A stretch of 64,000 bases of DNA from the NCBI GenBank assembly GCA_937991945.1, contig CALKLO010000001.1:20555-84554 (forward strand), written 5' to 3'. Under the pieces are notes generated by a model. It was not told the origin of the DNA. It searched no databases and saw only the letters and a list, made by a program, of their open reading frames with translations. The position numbers and the translations under genes were made by a program. The stretch's first letter is position 1. The number at the start of each line of letters is the position of its first letter. The DNA comes from an uncultured Granulosicoccus sp. (lineage in GTDB: Bacteria > Pseudomonadota > Gammaproteobacteria > Granulosicoccales > Granulosicoccaceae). Below, piece by piece: positions 43,443 through 52,006 of this stretch.

Positions 43443-44660
43443 ATGGATAAGCAAAATACTGATGGTCATAGCCTACCGCTCGCAGGCGTGCGAGTGTTGG
43501 AGATGGGGCAGCTCATTGCGGGTCCGTTTGCTGGACAAATGCTAGCGGCTTTTGGTGCTGAGGTCATTAAAATTGAGCCTCCGGGTAAAGGCGACCCATT
43601 GCGGACGTGGCGTGAATTAGACGAAGACGGTACATCCTATTGGTGGAGTAGCATCGCTCGTAATAAAAAATCAGTGACGCTCAATTTGTCGACAACATCG
43701 GGATGTGACATCGCTCGACAGTTACTGCTTCAAGCCGACATCCTTATTGAAAACTTCCGGCCTGGGCGTATGGAGGCCTGGGGGCTAGGCCCAGATGAGA
43801 TGAAAAAGCATCATCCAGAGCTTATCTATACACGCGTTTCAGGGTATGGCCAAGACGGCCCTTATTCATCGCGTCCCGGTTTTGCTTCTGCGTGTGAGGC
43901 TACGGCAGGCTTGCGGTATGTCAACGGTTATCCGGGTGAGACGCCTGTCCGAATGAATTTAAGCTTAGGGGATACGCTGGCAGGAATGCACGCAACCGTA
44001 GGCACTTTACTGGCCCTCATTGCGAGGCAGCGGCTAGGCAACGGTGGTCAGACTGTCGATGTCTCTATTGTCGAATCCGTGTTCAACATGCTTGAAGGGG
44101 TGTTACCTGAGTACGATGGCGCAGGTGTTGTACGAGAGCCATCCGGGTCCACTGTTACTGGCATAGTGCCTACCAACACCTATCGGTGTAACGATGGTCG
44201 CTACATTGTTATTGGCGGTAATGGCGACTCTATTTTCAAACGACTTATGCAGGCTGTGGGTAGACCGGATTTAGCCAATGACGAGAGCTTGTCTAATAAT
44301 CAAGGACGGGTCGCACAAGAACCCATGATCGACGAGGTGTTATCCGTCTGGTGTGAAAACAAGGACTCGGTGGCCGCGCTGACTATTTTAGATGACGCCG
44401 ATGTGCCAGCGGGCCCTGTTAATTCCATTGCCGATATAGCCAAGGACCCGCACTTTCAAGCCCGTGGTGCGTTTGAAACCTTGCCCGTAAAAGGGGTTTC
44501 CAGGCAAATGCCAGCGGTACATCCGAAATTGCAGGACACACCTGCTGTGTCTAACTGGGCGGGTCCAGAACTTGGGGAGCATACCCACGAGGTACTCACT
44601 CAATGGCTGTCTGCTGATGCCGAACAGCTTGAGAAGTGGCAACACGAAGGGGTCATTTGA
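43443..44660 (+). CDS. CaiB/BaiF (class III) CoA-transferase
   Basis: A 405-residue CoA-transferase. The N-terminal AGVRVLEMGQLIAGPFAGQML and the LGDTLAGMHATVGTLLAL block with the aspartate that forms the CoA-acyl intermediate are intact. It moves CoA between acids such as carnitine, succinate or a dicarboxylate. The genomic pairing with the divergent acyl-CoA synthetase suggests two routes to activate similar substrates. Cytoplasmic. Start ATG 43443 has a weak ribosome site. Confidence 0.9.
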   Translation: MDKQNTDGHSLPLAGVRVLEMGQLIAGPFAGQMLAAFGAEVIKIEPPGKGDPLRTWRELDEDGTSYWWSSIARNKKSVTLNLSTTSGCDIARQLLLQADILIENFRPGRMEAWGLGPDEMKKHHPELIYTRVSGYGQDGPYSSRPGFASACEATAGLRYVNGYPGETPVRMNLSLGDTLAGMHATVGTLLALIARQRLGNGGQTVDVSIVESVFNMLEGVLPEYDGAGVVREPSGSTVTGIVPTNTYRCNDGRYIVIGGNGDSIFKRLMQAVGRPDLANDESLSNNQGRVAQEPMIDEVLSVWCENKDSVAALTILDDADVPAGPVNSIADIAKDPHFQARGAFETLPVKGVSRQMPAVHPKLQDTPAVSNWAGPELGEHTHEVLTQWLSADAEQLEKWQHEGVI

Positions 44661-44762
44661 CTAGCAGAAAACATAGTCAGCGCCGATTGCCAGCATATCA
44701 GCGTTAAGTTGTCCGTTTCAGCGTCGATACCGTGAGGAAGAGGGTGCGTTAGGAATCTAATT

Positions 44763-45149
44763 TTGAAAAGTTCGCCTTTACTACGGCTAGCTACAGCAGC
44801 AGGTATCTATTGGATGCTGATGTGGGGTTATACGGTACTTCCGTCCGGACAATGGTTCGCAGCGTTTTTGGCTGTGATGATGAGTATTATGCTCATTTTC
44901 TGGGTGAATGAAGCTAAGGACGAAGCGCAAGTTTCGTTTTCTGGTCCCCGCAGCTCGGATCCGTCAGACGCATCTGCAATGGATGATGCACTGGCAGAGG
45001 CCCCCACTATAGAAGCCTCTATTTTGCGACTCGATTCACTAAAGTCGGAGTTGAAAACTCAGTACGCTCAGTTTGGCAGAGACCAGTCGCTATTAAACTC
45101 TAAGAGCTTGGGTTCTTGGCACGGACCCCGAAATCCACGGACCCGGTAA
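44763..45149 (+). CDS. Small two-helix membrane protein in signalling operon
   Basis: A 128-residue protein starting at TTG 44763. Two hydrophobic helices (about 8-26 and 31-49) precede a soluble Asp/Ser-rich stretch and a helical tail with heptads (SILRLDSLKSELKTQ). No family recognised. Its stop lies one base before the Hpt start (45151), so it belongs to the Hpt/response-regulator operon. It could anchor or modulate the phosphorelay, but nothing in the sequence proves it. Confidence 0.6.
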   Translation: MKSSPLLRLATAAGIYWMLMWGYTVLPSGQWFAAFLAVMMSIMLIFWVNEAKDEAQVSFSGPRSSDPSDASAMDDALAEAPTIEASILRLDSLKSELKTQYAQFGRDQSLLNSKSLGSWHGPRNPRTR

Positions 45150-45150
45150 C

Positions 45151-45510
45151 GTGACAGTATCAATCGATGAGAAAGCGTTGAAGGCAATTATGTCCTTGCA
45201 GCGCCCAGGTAAACCGGATTTATTAATTCGGATTACTGATCTATTTAAATCTGAATCTCCGAAAACTATAGCGAATATGCTTGAAGGGATAGACACGGTG
45301 GATATGGAAGCTGTCAGAGTGGCTGCGCATACTTTGAAGTCAGCGAGCGCGTATGTGGGTGCTAGTGAACTATCTGAGCGTTGCAAAGATTTAGAGCGTG
45401 CCGCTCATGACCAAAATTTCCCAGCCTGCATGGCTCTTGGTGACTCGTTAGAGGACCTGTATAACGATAGCTGCGCAGCTCTGGATCAGCGTTTGAGTAA
45501 GGCTGCCTGA
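45151..45510 (+). CDS. Hpt (histidine phosphotransfer) protein
   Basis: A 119-residue stand-alone Hpt domain. The phosphorylated His is H60 in AAHTLKSASAYVG, followed by the four-helix bundle helices. It relays phosphate to the receiver of the next protein, whose start overlaps its stop (TGATG, 45508-45512). No histidine kinase is encoded nearby, so a hybrid kinase elsewhere must feed it. GTG start at 45151. Confidence 0.92.
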   Translation: MTVSIDEKALKAIMSLQRPGKPDLLIRITDLFKSESPKTIANMLEGIDTVDMEAVRVAAHTLKSASAYVGASELSERCKDLERAAHDQNFPACMALGDSLEDLYNDSCAALDQRLSKAA

Positions 45511-47705
45511 TGACGGCCAACTCTCCGCAAAGCATGCAAATGGTTGTGCCGGGCTTGCACCGCGAGCGGCCGATTGTATTGCATGTGGATGACGATCTTG
45601 CGAGTCTGATGATGGCCGAGGGGGCTCTTGAGGACTCAGGCTTTGATGTCATCCACGCGGTCGATGGGCAAGAGGCGATAGATCGCTTTAACGAGCATGA
45701 GCCAGATTTAATCATCATGGATGCTGTCATGCCTGTTATGGATGGTTTTCAGGCAATCAGTGCTATCCGAAAACTCAAGTTAGGTGCCCATGTGCCTATT
45801 TTGATGATCACAGGATTGGATGATTTAGATTCCATAACCCGCGCTTATGACGAGGGTGCTACAGATTTTTTAACCAAGCCCATTAACTTTTTTATCTTGC
45901 CGCATCGTGTGCAATATATGCTTCGATCAAAGCTAACAGCTGATGCGCTAAGATCCAGCCAATCCAAACTTGATAATGCACAACGTATTGCGCGATTAGG
46001 AAACTGGGAGTGGTGCTTAGGGTCGAACGAGTTATCGTGGTCGCGTGAATTTGGACGCGTGCTGGGTATTGAAGAGGGTGTAAGCCTTGAAACGTGGACA
46101 GAGTTTGTTGAATACATCGAAGAGCCCGATCGTAGCAACGTGCTGCTTATCAGCGAACAATCTGTCGAAGAGAAGCAACCCTTTAATGTTGAATTTTCCG
46201 TGCTGGGTAATAGCGATGGGGCGCAACGGCGCATTCGCTTAGAAGCTGAGCCGTATAAGCATGAAAATGGTGAATGGTCGTATATGTTGGGCACCATTCA
46301 AGACATAACAGAGCGCATCAATGCGCAGAAGCAGATTCACAATCTAGCCTATTATGATTTGGTAACTGGCTTGCCCAATCGTGCTCAACTTACAGAGCAG
46401 CTACGCTATACACTTAAGTTGTCTAAGCGTAATTCAACTAAGTTTGCGATCCTATTTCTTGATCTGGATCATTTCAAACAAGTTAACGATACCTTAGGTC
46501 ACGATGCCGGAGATGATTTACTCAAGCAAGTGGCTAAACGCCTAACAAGTGTTGTCCGACAGTCCGACATGATCAGTGGTGGTGACGATGACGACGATGC
46601 TGATTCTCAGCACACCGTTGCTCGATTAGGCGGAGATGAATTCGTTGTTCTTCTGGGTGTCATTAATCGCGCTGAAGATGCCGCACGTGTTGCCGAACGA
46701 ATTGCGCAGTCCATCAGTATGCCTTACGACATTGGAAGTTCTGCTGTGTCAGTAACAACCACTATTGGTATCAGTGTTTATCCCGCGGATGGGGATGACA
46801 CAGAATCGATGATGAAGTCTGCTGATGTAGCGATGTATCACGCTAAGGAATCTGGACGTAATGGTTATCAATTTTATTCTCGTAGTATTCACGAGCAGGC
46901 ACTGACTCGCTTCTCCTTAGAAGCTGATCTTCGGGTTGCAATAGAAACCGAGCAACTGACGTTGGCTTTTCAGCCAAAGATAGATATGAAGACAGGGCGG
47001 CTGGCCGGTGTGGAGGCACTAACTCGTTGGAATCACCCTGAAAAAGGGGCGGTTAGTCCTAGTGATTTTATTCCGCTTGCAGAGGAGACTGGTTTAATTA
47101 TTGAGCTGGGTCGTTGGGTGCTGCGTGAAGCGTGTTTGCAAATGCAACACTGGATTGAAGCGGGCTGGCCATCAATGACTATTGCTGTCAATTGTTCATC
47201 TGTTCAGTTTACGAAAAGCGATATCATTGAGGATATCAATGCCGCTATTGCCTATAGTGGCTTAGACCCGATGTTGCTCGAAATAGAGCTGACAGAAAGC
47301 TTGTTGCTGCAGGATGGTGAAAAAGGAATTCAGATACTGAGTGATATGAAAGCGCTTGGTATTCAGGTATCAATCGATGACTTTGGTACTGGGTTTTCAT
47401 CGCTGAGCTATTTGAAACGCTTACCCGTCGACAAGCTCAAGATAGATCAATCGTTTGTGCGCGATCTGGAAAAAGACTCTGGTGATGCAGCGATAGTGAC
47501 TGCCATCATTACCCTAAGTCATAACCTGAATCTTACGGTTGTTGCAGAGGGTGTTGAGACGCAAGAGCAGTTTAATATTTTACGCGGTTTCAACTGTAAT
47601 GAAGCACAGGGATATCTAATTAGTTACCCGTTGGATATTGAGCAATTTAGTTTGTGGTTGGAGTCTTACCGCGAGCAAATTATGCAAAAGGTATCGGGTC
47701 TTTAG
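45510..47705 (+). CDS. REC-PAS-GGDEF-EAL response regulator
   Basis: A 731-residue protein: receiver (about 20-135, phosphoacceptor Asp in LIIMDAVMPVMDG near residue 70, acidic HVDDD pocket), PAS/PAC (about 150-280), GGDEF (about 290-460) and EAL (about 475-720). Both catalytic motifs are complete: RLGGDEF and GVEALTR, with DDFGTG. A short DDDDDAD insert lies in the GGDEF domain before the active loop. It makes and/or degrades c-di-GMP under phosphorelay control by the upstream Hpt. Soluble, cytoplasmic. Confidence 0.94.
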   Translation: MTANSPQSMQMVVPGLHRERPIVLHVDDDLASLMMAEGALEDSGFDVIHAVDGQEAIDRFNEHEPDLIIMDAVMPVMDGFQAISAIRKLKLGAHVPILMITGLDDLDSITRAYDEGATDFLTKPINFFILPHRVQYMLRSKLTADALRSSQSKLDNAQRIARLGNWEWCLGSNELSWSREFGRVLGIEEGVSLETWTEFVEYIEEPDRSNVLLISEQSVEEKQPFNVEFSVLGNSDGAQRRIRLEAEPYKHENGEWSYMLGTIQDITERINAQKQIHNLAYYDLVTGLPNRAQLTEQLRYTLKLSKRNSTKFAILFLDLDHFKQVNDTLGHDAGDDLLKQVAKRLTSVVRQSDMISGGDDDDDADSQHTVARLGGDEFVVLLGVINRAEDAARVAERIAQSISMPYDIGSSAVSVTTTIGISVYPADGDDTESMMKSADVAMYHAKESGRNGYQFYSRSIHEQALTRFSLEADLRVAIETEQLTLAFQPKIDMKTGRLAGVEALTRWNHPEKGAVSPSDFIPLAEETGLIIELGRWVLREACLQMQHWIEAGWPSMTIAVNCSSVQFTKSDIIEDINAAIAYSGLDPMLLEIELTESLLLQDGEKGIQILSDMKALGIQVSIDDFGTGFSSLSYLKRLPVDKLKIDQSFVRDLEKDSGDAAIVTAIITLSHNLNLTVVAEGVETQEQFNILRGFNCNEAQGYLISYPLDIEQFSLWLESYREQIMQKVSGL

Positions 47706-47718
47706 TTAGCTGACTACG

Positions 47719-48537
47719 TTAGCTATCTGTCCACGTCGGCTCACGTTTTTCAAAGAACGCATCAATGCCCTCTTTGACATCGTCAGACATCATGTTACAG
47801 GCCATAGCATTTCCTGCTAATTCATAGGCTTCGTTCAGCGGTAATTCTATTTGTTTATAAAATAGCGCTTTGCCGGTTGTGATGGCCACCTGCGACTTAG
47901 CGCAAATTTGATGGGCCATTTGCTTAACGGCTTCGTCAAGTGTCTCGGCTTTCACACTGTTGTTTAGTAGCCCCCAATCAACAGCTTGTTCTGCGCTGAT
48001 GAAATCCCCCGTCATCAACATGTGAAAGGCGCGCTTCCGGGATAGGTTGCGTGACAATGCAACCGATGGTGTGCTGCAAAACAACCCCAAATTTACCCCC
48101 GATACACCAAACTTACAGTCATCAGCGGCTATCGCTAAGTCGCAATTGGCAACTAATTGACAGCCAGCGGCGGTGGCAAGACCTTGTACTTTTGCGATAA
48201 CAGGCTGAGGTATATCGAGCAGTGTTTGCATAAATCGACTGCATTTCGTAAACAGCTCGCGTTGCCATTGCTCGCCGCCGTTATCACTGTCAGCGTGCGC
48301 GCGCATTTCGCGTAAATCATGTCCCGCACAAAACGCTTTGCCATTTGCTGCAATAACCACCACTCGCGTCTGAGTGTCCATAGTCTCTAAATGGTTTTGC
48401 AAGGCGTCAAGCATCGCCTCGCTGAGTGCATTGAACTGAGCAGGCCGGTTTAACGTTAACGTTAAAACGCCTTGTGCATCGAGATGTGTCAATACACAGG
48501 GAGCTTCAGTTGTCTGGTTGTTGGGCTCCTGACTCAT
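47719..48537 (-). CDS. ECHDC3-like crotonase lacking hydratase glutamates
   Basis: ATG 48537 (GGAG 7 bases upstream) is preferred over an upstream in-frame ATG at 48573. The 272-residue crotonase keeps the oxyanion loop CAGHDLREM, but the two general acid/base glutamates are replaced: Q127 in AAGCQLVANCD and G147 in FGVSGVNLG. This ATAAGCQ...GVNLGLFCSTP block matches the ECHDC3 family. It therefore cannot be a normal enoyl-CoA hydratase; thioester binding or another crotonase reaction is more likely. Annotations as enoyl-CoA hydratase should be treated with care. Confidence 0.85.
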   Translation of the reverse strand: MSQEPNNQTTEAPCVLTHLDAQGVLTLTLNRPAQFNALSEAMLDALQNHLETMDTQTRVVVIAANGKAFCAGHDLREMRAHADSDNGGEQWQRELFTKCSRFMQTLLDIPQPVIAKVQGLATAAGCQLVANCDLAIAADDCKFGVSGVNLGLFCSTPSVALSRNLSRKRAFHMLMTGDFISAEQAVDWGLLNNSVKAETLDEAVKQMAHQICAKSQVAITTGKALFYKQIELPLNEAYELAGNAMACNMMSDDVKEGIDAFFEKREPTWTDS

Positions 48538-48719
48538 AGTGTTCTCCGATGAAGCTGACGGTAAAGTGGTCAATGATGGCTTGACCAGTATACGTGTTGC
48601 TCAATATCTTATAGAGTATCCAACAGCCGTTTGTTTCTTACCTAATTGGTCTTACTGCGAAAAAAGCTGCCGTGATAAACGATTCAACTCCACCTGAAGG
48701 ACTCCCCGAGGGACTCCTC

Positions 48720-49145
48720 ATGAGCGTTGCGCAGTTTCGCAACATCATGGATGCCCGATTACCGTTTGCCGAAATGTTGGGGTTGGAAGTCGATTACTTT
48801 CAAGCGGACCATGTCCGTCTGCGTGCGGTCTACAGCGAACGTTTTCTAAGGCCTGGTGGCACCATTGCAGGGCCTGTCATGATGGGGCTAGCCGATGCGG
48901 CCTTGTATGCGTTGGTGTTATCTCGAGTCGGGCCGGTCGAGTTGGCTGTGACGACGCATCTGTCTATCAATTTTTTACGAAAACCAGCACCGGGTGATGT
49001 CATAGCCGATGCTCGTATGTTGAAACTAGGCAAGCGACTCGCGGTGGGTGAGGTAAGCCTATTTAGTGCTGCGGATGAATCCCAAGAGCCTGTTGCTCAC
49101 GTGACGGGAACCTATTCAATACCACCTCCTGAACAGAGGGCCTAA
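48720..49145 (+). CDS. PaaI-type hotdog thioesterase
   Basis: A hotdog-fold acyl-CoA thioesterase with the family block FLRPGGTIAGPVMMGLADAALYAL (glycine loop and catalytic Asp) and a VTTHLSINFLRKPAPGDV strand. I prefer ATG 48720 with GAGG 8 bases before it; GTG 48672 would add 16 residues without a clear ribosome site. It is probably cotranscribed with the haloacid dehalogenase (5-base gap). Substrate unknown; such enzymes often hydrolyse aromatic or short-chain acyl-CoA. Confidence 0.85.
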   Translation: MSVAQFRNIMDARLPFAEMLGLEVDYFQADHVRLRAVYSERFLRPGGTIAGPVMMGLADAALYALVLSRVGPVELAVTTHLSINFLRKPAPGDVIADARMLKLGKRLAVGEVSLFSAADESQEPVAHVTGTYSIPPPEQRA

Positions 49146-49150
49146 GCGCC

Positions 49151-49840
49151 ATGTCATCAAAACCTTTTGAGCAAATTCATGCTTGCGTGTTTGACGCTTA
49201 CGGTACGTTGTTCGATGTGAACTCGGCGGTGAGCCGGCTAAAAGACACAGTGGGTCCTCAGTACGGTGAAATTTCTGCTGCTTGGCGAGTACGACAGCTG
49301 GAGTACACCTGGCTTCGCAGTCTGATGAAAAGCCACACAGATTTTTGGAATTTAACCTCTGATGCCTTAGCAGTGACGCTAAGAACCTTCGACATAGATG
49401 ATGCAAAATTGCACGCGGAACTTATGCAAGCGTATTTAAGCTTGACCGCGTTTAAGGAAGTATCCAGTGTTTTGCATCAGTTAAAACAGGCTGGTATGCA
49501 AACAGCGATTTTGACCAATGGCTCACCGTCGATGATCAATGCAGCGGTTGCCAACGCAGGAATAGAAAGCGTCATAGATCGCAAGCTATCAGTTGAATCT
49601 GTGGGGGTTTTCAAGCCAGATTCGAGGGTCTATCAATTAGCGGTGGATGAGCTTGGTATCAGTGCTGAAAACATCGCTTTTTTGTCTTCAAACGCTTGGG
49701 ATGCAGCAGGCGCTGCACACTTTGGTTTTAACGTTGCCTGGGTAAACCGCTATGCTCAACCCTCTGAAGCGTTACCCGGAGTCCCTTCAGCCATGCTCGG
49801 TGATTTATCCGAGCTGCCAGCTTTACTGGGTATTTGCTGA
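49151..49840 (+). CDS. L-2-haloacid dehalogenase (HAD type II)
   Basis: A 229-residue HAD protein that carries every catalytic residue of the studied L-2-haloacid dehalogenases: nucleophile D15 in FDAYGTLFD, R46 in WRVRQLEYTWLRSL, the LTNGSP serine/asparagine, K155 in FKPD and SSNAWD (S179/N181/D184). It should hydrolyse L-2-haloalkanoic acids with inversion, cytoplasmic. Its 3' end overlaps the converging DUF1289 gene by 85 bases. The thioesterase upstream hints at organic-acid catabolism. Confidence 0.92.
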   Translation: MSSKPFEQIHACVFDAYGTLFDVNSAVSRLKDTVGPQYGEISAAWRVRQLEYTWLRSLMKSHTDFWNLTSDALAVTLRTFDIDDAKLHAELMQAYLSLTAFKEVSSVLHQLKQAGMQTAILTNGSPSMINAAVANAGIESVIDRKLSVESVGVFKPDSRVYQLAVDELGISAENIAFLSSNAWDAAGAAHFGFNVAWVNRYAQPSEALPGVPSAMLGDLSELPALLGIC

Positions 49841-50007
49841 CGGTCTAAGCAGGCCGTTAGCACCGCCAATTTTTGATCGCCATCCATTCGCGACCACCGT
49901 GTGATTTCATCGATGGTTCGAAGACATCCTTCACACAGTTGGGACGGTTCATCGATGCGACAAATTCCGCGGCATGGCGAGGTGATGTTGAGATTGAAGT
50001 CGTTCAT
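49756..50007 (-). CDS. DUF1289 family small protein
   Basis: An 83-residue protein with the DUF1289 cysteine pattern SPCRGICRIDEPSQLCEGCLRTIDEITRW, suggesting an iron- or zinc-binding motif. The last 85 bases lie antisense to the haloacid dehalogenase gene. Clear ATG start. Function unknown; such proteins are widespread in proteobacteria. Confidence 0.87.
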   Translation of the reverse strand: MNDFNLNITSPCRGICRIDEPSQLCEGCLRTIDEITRWSRMDGDQKLAVLTACLDRQQIPSKAGSSDKSPSMAEGTPGNASEG

Positions 50008-50014
50008 TTGTTTT

Positions 50015-50920
50015 TTACCGGTTAAGACTCAACGCGCGACCTGCGCGCGACTGAGTTTCACGTCCTAGCTGTGTACAGATGTAATCGCTAGCCTTGAGAA
50101 GGGCAGGGATCTGAACTCCGTGTTGGATGCCTAAGCCTTCGAGAAGGTAGATCACATCTTCGGTGGCCACATTGCCAGTAGCTCCTACGGCATAAGGGCA
50201 TCCCCCTAACCCTGCTATCGACGAATCAATGGTTGCTACGCCATGCTGTAAAGCAACCACGATATTGGCTAGAGCCTGACCGTATGTGTCATGACAGTGC
50301 ACTGCTAGCTGATGCGCCGATACGCCGCCGCTGAGTATGGTGTCGAGTAAGCGTGCAGTACTTCCTGCAGTCCCAGTACCGATGGTGTCACCGAGTGATA
50401 CTTCGTAGCAGCCACCTTCTAGAAGTCGTTGAGTAAGAGCACTGACAACGGCCGGGTCAACGTTGCCCTCATAGGGGCAGCCCAAGACGCACGACAGGTA
50501 ACCACGCACAGGAAGCTCATGCTGTGCAGCTACCTCAAGCACGGGCTTGTACCGCTCAAAGGTTTGCTCAATGCTGGCATTCAGATTTTTTTGGGAGAAG
50601 CTTTCGGTGACAGCGACGAAAATAGCCACTTCACTCGCCTGAGCGGCGATTGCGTCCTGCAGGCCCCTCTCGTTAGGGGCTAGAGCGCTGTAACGAACGC
50701 CTGCTTTACGTTGTATTGTTTGAAATACGTCAGCTGAGTTTGCCATCTGAGGGACCCAGCGTGGCGATACAAATGAGCCGGTTTCGATGACCGACAAACC
50801 GCTGGCTGATAAATAGTCCACCAGCGTGCTTTTTTGTTTAACGCTGAGGGCCGTGGCCTCATTCTGTAGGCCGTCGCGTGGGCCTACTTCTACCAGGCAT
50901 GCCTCGGTAGGGTAATTCAT
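50015..50920 (-). CDS. Hydroxymethylglutaryl-CoA lyase
   Basis: ATG 50920 gives 301 residues, the usual length; the in-frame ATG 50977 would add a non-family tail and overlap more of the divergent gene. The HMG-CoA lyase signatures are complete: LVEVGPRDGLQNE, EVSLGDTIGTGT, HCHDTYGQALANI and SIAGLGGCPYAVGATGNVATED with the catalytic Cys. It splits HMG-CoA to acetoacetate and acetyl-CoA, the last step of leucine degradation, in line with the valine and fatty-acid enzymes nearby. Confidence 0.93.
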   Translation of the reverse strand: MNYPTEACLVEVGPRDGLQNEATALSVKQKSTLVDYLSASGLSVIETGSFVSPRWVPQMANSADVFQTIQRKAGVRYSALAPNERGLQDAIAAQASEVAIFVAVTESFSQKNLNASIEQTFERYKPVLEVAAQHELPVRGYLSCVLGCPYEGNVDPAVVSALTQRLLEGGCYEVSLGDTIGTGTAGSTARLLDTILSGGVSAHQLAVHCHDTYGQALANIVVALQHGVATIDSSIAGLGGCPYAVGATGNVATEDVIYLLEGLGIQHGVQIPALLKASDYICTQLGRETQSRAGRALSLNR

Positions 50921-51086
50921 GAAGTCAGTCTCTGTGTTTTTGAAAAAGAAGCAGGGTGCGGTCTTGGGAATGTACAAAAGCTCGCGCTTGAAGCACTACC
51001 ATGTTACCCAATTTCCCGAGCACGGTGGAGTGAACCGGTCACGCTGTTACACTTTGAGCTCTGAGACGTTTGGAAGCAGCTGCGTA

Positions 51087-51971
51087 ATGACAGTTTACAA
51101 TTTCGGTTCCATCAACATCGATATGGTTTATCGAGTGCCACATCTGGTCAATGCGGGTGAAACCTTGTCCAGCCGGTCCATGGAGACAGTTCTGGGCGGC
51201 AAAGGGGCTAATCAATCGGTGGCGGTTGCTAGAGCGGGCGCCCACGTTAAGCATGTCGGTCGGGTTGGCAGCAGTGATCAGTGGGCTGTGGATCAATTAC
51301 GCGATGCCGGCGTTGACGTGAGTCTTGTGGAGTCTATTGATGGGCCCAGTGGGCATGCCATCATTCAGGTAGACGATGCTGGCGAAAATTCGATTATTTT
51401 GCATGGCGGTGCTAATCAGTCGTTTAACAGAACGCTTCTAGAAGTCCATCTTGAGCAGGCAGTGCCTGGCGATTGGTTGTTAGTACAAAATGAATGCAAT
51501 GATCTTGCGACAGCCATTGATATCGCGATTTCCAAACAAATGCGAATCGCGTTTAATCCGGCTCCCATGACAGCAGAAATTAGTGCACTACCGTTGGAAA
51601 ACTGCGACGTCTTAATTGTGAACGAGACAGAAGCTGAGCAGCTTTCAGGGAGCTCCGATCCTGATGAAGTCATGGCGATACTCGCAAAACGCTACCCGCG
51701 TACGCGTCTGGTATTAACGCTGGGTTCTAAAGGTGCACTTTTGCAGTTTGATGGCAAAATTTACCGTCAAGCGGCTCTGGATGTCGCGGTAGTCGATACG
51801 ACCGGAGCAGGTGACACCTTTGTGGGGTATCTTTTAGCGTCGTTGATTGACGGTTTGGATGACGAGGCCTGTTTACAAAGAGCCTGTACTGCTGCGGCGT
51901 TATCGGTTAAGACGCTGGGTGCGACCCCAAGCATTCCGACAGCCGCAGATGTGGAATCGTTCGCAGCTTAG
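51087..51971 (+). CDS. rbsK: Ribokinase (PfkB family)
   Basis: ATG 51087 starts a normal N terminus (MTVYNFGSINIDMVYRVPHL); the upstream in-frame ATG at 50919 would add 56 non-family residues. The 295-residue kinase has GGKGANQSVAVARAG, VNETEAEQL and the ATP/anion-hole DTTGAGDTFVGYL. It phosphorylates ribose released from nucleosides. The nucleoside hydrolase lies 35 bases downstream, and a nucleoside importer further on, which strongly supports ribose as the substrate. Confidence 0.9.
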   Translation: MTVYNFGSINIDMVYRVPHLVNAGETLSSRSMETVLGGKGANQSVAVARAGAHVKHVGRVGSSDQWAVDQLRDAGVDVSLVESIDGPSGHAIIQVDDAGENSIILHGGANQSFNRTLLEVHLEQAVPGDWLLVQNECNDLATAIDIAISKQMRIAFNPAPMTAEISALPLENCDVLIVNETEAEQLSGSSDPDEVMAILAKRYPRTRLVLTLGSKGALLQFDGKIYRQAALDVAVVDTTGAGDTFVGYLLASLIDGLDDEACLQRACTAAALSVKTLGATPSIPTAADVESFAA

Positions 51972-52006
51972 ATGGTTAACTTTACTGGGGTGTTAATTTC
52001 TTAATT

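Noticed and set aside
45845..46297. A 150-codon frame antisense to the REC-PAS-GGDEF-EAL gene
   Set aside because: It is Ser-rich, without motifs, and lies wholly opposite a well-conserved receiver/PAS region.
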